From: Flavobacteriaceae bacterium
Lineage (GTDB): Bacteria > Bacteroidota > Bacteroidia > UKL13-3
NCBI GenBank assembly: GCA_009693575.1
Contig: SHWZ01000015.1
Coordinates: 1-48,241 of the forward strand
Reading direction: 5' to 3'
DNA: 48,241 bases
Of this stretch, positions 45,571 to 48,241 are shown piece by piece. Position 1 is the stretch's first letter. Every line of letters begins with the position of its first letter. The notes under the pieces are model-generated. The model did no database searches. It worked only from the letters and a program-made list of their open reading frames with translations, and was not told the origin of the DNA. The translations under genes and the position numbers were made by a program.

Positions 45571-45578
45571 TATATTTG
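45571..45578 (+). promoter_or_regulatory. Candidate -7 box for the lipoprotein/BNR pair
   Basis: TATATTTG, a perfect TAnnTTTG match, 57 bases upstream of the ATG at 45636 and just past the malic enzyme stop. TATCTTTA at 45628-45635, directly abutting the ATG, is an alternative weaker box. Confidence 0.35.
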
Positions 45579-45635
45579 CCTTGCAAAATCATCGCTTGTT
45601 ATCGCAGCTTATAGGTCCATGATTTGCTATCTTTA

Positions 45636-46073
45636 ATGAATAAATACATTTTGCCACTAATCGGCTTGTTCCTTGTTATTTATGCTTGCAACCAATTGGT
45701 GTCCTCCAAATCGAGTAGCTTCAAATTGGTGAATGCCACCGTTACCAGATGGACAGCCGGCATTCCCGATGGTGGATCGGGTACCGACTACAATCTTTCC
45801 CTATATCTGAAAACCAACGAAAAAATCATTTTCGATTCAATATGGGTCGATGGTGAACGGATGTTGTGTGAATCGCAGCTGATGAAAAAAGACTTGATGG
45901 AAGTACGAACCACCAAATTTGATATAGCTCCACACAACCGTTCCGATTTCAAACCCGTTAAACCTCCATACTTTCATAATGGAAAAGCATTAATTCGTTA
46001 CACAAGCAAAGGAAGAACTCACTTCTTTGTAATCAAAAACTTTAATGAACTCAAGCCTATAAACCTTCCATAA
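45636..46073 (+). CDS. Small lipoprotein of unknown function
   Basis: A 145-residue protein. The ATG at 45636 gives MNKYILPLIGLFLVIYAC, a lipoprotein signal with the cysteine at position 18; an upstream TTG at 45624 is rejected because it would lengthen the signal without reason. The mature part is beta-rich with TRWTAGIPDGGSGTDYNLSLYL and ending in NGKALIRYTSKGRTHFFVIKN. I do not recognise the family. It precedes the Asp-box protein gene by 9 bases, so the pair is probably one operon. Confidence 0.75.
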   Translation: MNKYILPLIGLFLVIYACNQLVSSKSSSFKLVNATVTRWTAGIPDGGSGTDYNLSLYLKTNEKIIFDSIWVDGERMLCESQLMKKDLMEVRTTKFDIAPHNRSDFKPVKPPYFHNGKALIRYTSKGRTHFFVIKNFNELKPINLP

Positions 46074-46082
46074 AACTTGTAA

Positions 46083-48241
46083 ATGAAAAAAATATTTATT
46101 GTAACGTTCGTACTTTGTTTTATTGCTCAATTAAGTAACGGACAAAAAGCACAACCCGGTAGTTTTAAGGAAATTCAAGATAACTATTATGCTCAATGGT
46201 TAGGTAAAACTGTTGAAAAGGGACAAGGATACTCTACTTTTAAACGATTCGAATGGTTTTGGGAACAACGGCTGCATGAAAACCAAGATATAAATACACT
46301 CCCCAACCTTTGGGACGAATGGGAGAAATACTGCCATGCCAATGCCTACAAAGGTGGATTACGTGGAAGTAACGACTCAGGAAATTGGGTTCCACTTGGG
46401 CCTTCAACCACATCTGGTGGCTACAATGGACTTGGACGTATCAACAACATTGTATTTCATCCTACCGACTCAAATACATTTTGGGTATGTACACCTTCCG
46501 GTGGATTGTGGAAGACCACAGATTTTGGCAACAACTGGAGCAATACTACTGATTATTCACTACCCATGTTAGGGTGTTCAGATATGGCTGTTGATTATAC
46601 AAACACGAATGTGATGTATTTGGCCACCGGTGACAGAGATATTGGCAGCTTGTGGGCATTACGTTCAAATTATGGTGCTGCAGATACCTGGAGTTCCGGC
46701 GTCCTGAAGTCATCGGATGGGGGTAGAACCTGGCGAAAGACTGGCTTAAAATTTACTATCGGCGTGAACGATGCAATTGTGAATCGACTTTTAATTCATC
46801 CTACAAATCACAAAATATTGTGGGCAGCAAGCAACAAAGGCATTTACATGACTTCGGATAGTGGTGCAACGTGGAGCAGTAAGTTGAGCGGTGACATTGT
46901 AGATTTGGAATTAAAACCGAATAACCCCAACGTTCTTTATGCTGGCCAACAAGCAAATGGAGGTGGGGCAAATGTATATAGAAGTACAGATGGAGGAGGC
47001 ACCTGGAGCCAAGTTACTAGTCAGTCCACAAGCCGTAGAGTCAATATCGAAGTTTCATTGTCGGACCCAAATGGTGTGGACGTATGCATGGGTAAGACCG
47101 ACCGCGGTTTACTTGGTCTTTATTATTCGTCAGACAGCGGTTCCACATTCACCCTATACTGGGATGGAACAGCAAGCGGAAAAAACCTAATGCACCGAAG
47201 TGCTACTGGTACTGGTAACGGTGGCCAAAGCGAGTATGACCTAGCCTATACACTTGACCCAAAAAATGCGAATAACATTTTTGTTGGGGGTATTAATTCC
47301 TGGAAATCGACTAATGGGGGAAGCACTTTTACCTTAATGAATTATTGGACCAATGGCACAGGGGTTTCCATTGTGCATGCCGACAAGCATTGGATGCGTT
47401 TTCACCCAAGAAGTAAAGCTACGAAAGGGGTTTTGTTTGAATCGAATGATGGTGGAATATACTACAGTCGAGATCATGGAGTGAGTTGGGTACATATCAC
47501 AAACGGACTTCAGATAGGACAAATATATCGAATTGGCACATCACAAACCGACCAAAATGTGATGCTGGCTGGCCACCAAGACAACGGCACGAAGGTAAAG
47601 AGTGGGAGTACATTTTATGAAGCAAAGGGGGGCGATGGTATGGAATGTATAATTGATTTTAGTAATGTTAATTATATGTATGCTACATCACAACATGGTG
47701 ACTTATCCAGAAGTAGCGACAAGTTTAATTCAAACTCTGTAGACATAACTCCAACGAATACCCAAGGTGCTTGGGTAACCCCGTTGGCCATGGATCCGAA
47801 AAATGCACAAACAATTTGGGCTGGTTATGATGTGCTCTACAAAAGCACCAATCGTGGCAGTGTATGGAGCAATTTGGGCGGGCCCCTAACAAGTGGCACA
47901 TACCGTCATATATTTATATCACCGGCCAATAGCAATGTGATGTTAGTGGGCAACTTAAGTAACCTATGGAGAAGCATCGATGGAGGAATCAACTGGGCTA
48001 AGGTGAATAGCGGTTTAAATTTGAGTGCCAGTTATATTACTTACGCTAGTATGAGTCCAACAGATACTGCCACATACTGGGTGACTTTGAGCAATTATCA
48101 ATCGGGTTCGAAAGTATACAAAACTGTGAACGGAGGAAAAACATATACCAATATTAGTGGTAGCTTACCCAATGTGCCAGTGAGTTGTATTACCTACGAG
48201 AACGGAAGCAAAAACGGAATATACATAGGAACTGATTTGGG
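46083..48241 (+). CDS. Secreted Asp-box (BNR/sortilin-like) repeat protein, 3' end outside window
   Basis: The frame is open from the ATG at 46083 to the end of the window (719 codons seen). Signal peptide MKKIFIVTFVLCFIAQLSNGQ. About 110 residues then lead into a propeller with many Asp-box motifs: TTDFGNNW, SSDGGRTW, TSDSGATW, STDGGGTW, SSDSGSTF, STNGGSTF, STNRGSVW and SIDGGINW. Such VPS10/sortilin-like BNR propellers in Bacteroidota usually end in a T9SS sorting domain; that end is not in view, so secretion route is inferred. Asp-boxes are shared by sialidases and by structural propellers; no sialidase catalytic residues (for example an N-terminal FRIP-type motif) were seen. It lies 9 bases after a lipoprotein gene. 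Confidence 0.88.
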   Translation, partial: MKKIFIVTFVLCFIAQLSNGQKAQPGSFKEIQDNYYAQWLGKTVEKGQGYSTFKRFEWFWEQRLHENQDINTLPNLWDEWEKYCHANAYKGGLRGSNDSGNWVPLGPSTTSGGYNGLGRINNIVFHPTDSNTFWVCTPSGGLWKTTDFGNNWSNTTDYSLPMLGCSDMAVDYTNTNVMYLATGDRDIGSLWALRSNYGAADTWSSGVLKSSDGGRTWRKTGLKFTIGVNDAIVNRLLIHPTNHKILWAASNKGIYMTSDSGATWSSKLSGDIVDLELKPNNPNVLYAGQQANGGGANVYRSTDGGGTWSQVTSQSTSRRVNIEVSLSDPNGVDVCMGKTDRGLLGLYYSSDSGSTFTLYWDGTASGKNLMHRSATGTGNGGQSEYDLAYTLDPKNANNIFVGGINSWKSTNGGSTFTLMNYWTNGTGVSIVHADKHWMRFHPRSKATKGVLFESNDGGIYYSRDHGVSWVHITNGLQIGQIYRIGTSQTDQNVMLAGHQDNGTKVKSGSTFYEAKGGDGMECIIDFSNVNYMYATSQHGDLSRSSDKFNSNSVDITPTNTQGAWVTPLAMDPKNAQTIWAGYDVLYKSTNRGSVWSNLGGPLTSGTYRHIFISPANSNVMLVGNLSNLWRSIDGGINWAKVNSGLNLSASYITYASMSPTDTATYWVTLSNYQSGSKVYKTVNGGKTYTNISGSLPNVPVSCITYENGSKNGIYIGTDL

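Overview
The window looks like a chromosomal segment of a member of the Bacteroidota, probably of the Chitinophagales/Sphingobacteriales type; I cannot place it to genus. Four things point there: several secreted proteins with type IX secretion (T9SS) C-terminal domains of type A (Por sorting) and type B (gliding-motility-associated, CHU_C), a MurF-alanine racemase fusion, little use of Shine-Dalgarno sequences with A-rich leaders instead, and repeated TAnnTTTG promoter boxes. No rRNA, tRNA, CRISPR array, transposase, integrase or phage gene was seen, so this is ordinary chromosome with accessory patches.

Layout. 1-5374: a phenylacetyl-CoA epoxidase operon (paaA, paaB, paaC, paaD) with two unrelated genes embedded at operon spacing: a T9SS-secreted protein between paaA and paaB, and a polytopic membrane protein between paaB and paaC. 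No standard paaE is present; a ferredoxin reductase-like gene without a 2Fe-2S domain lies convergent to paaD. 5405-8767: that reductase, a divergent OppC-like permease and an envelope M23 peptidase. 8874-18492: a 1637-residue PKD/FnIII T9SS protein, a BatA-like VWA membrane protein and the MurF-Alr fusion. 18496-22080: an FAH-family hydrolase back-to-back with aroB, then a membrane-tethered receiver-domain protein and a barrel-like outer membrane protein. 22471-26744: glmS, a lipoprotein and an MFS transporter. 26881-33916: a polysaccharide-type patch with a GT2 fused to a core-less phosphoglycosyltransferase, a T9SS PKD protein, a GT4 and an asparagine-synthase-like amidotransferase. 34093-35294: a broken six-kelch T9SS gene. 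35557-36291: a DUF4197 lipoprotein. 36322-42953: a tetR-tolC-adaptor-RND efflux operon. 43296-45566: malic enzyme/phosphotransacetylase fusion. 45636-48241: a lipoprotein and a secreted Asp-box (BNR/sortilin-like) protein cut by the window end.

Possible interactions. The paa genes would epoxidise phenylacetyl-CoA, and the FAH-family hydrolase is another candidate for aromatic catabolism, though no homogentisate genes are present. GlmS, MurF-Alr, the M23 peptidase and the glycosyltransferases all bear on envelope and polysaccharide synthesis. Most genes carry a TAnnTTTG-like box just upstream. At two divergent pairs (FNR/permease and FAH/aroB) the boxes lie only 13-14 bases apart, and at some genes the box is so close to the start codon that leaderless mRNA is predicted.

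The strongest candidates for undescribed biology are the paa operon with its embedded secreted and membrane proteins, the GT2/CoA-binding/core-less PGT fusion, the membrane-tethered stand-alone receiver and the compact back-to-back promoters. Annotation was by eye without database searches; family calls rest on recognisable motifs.
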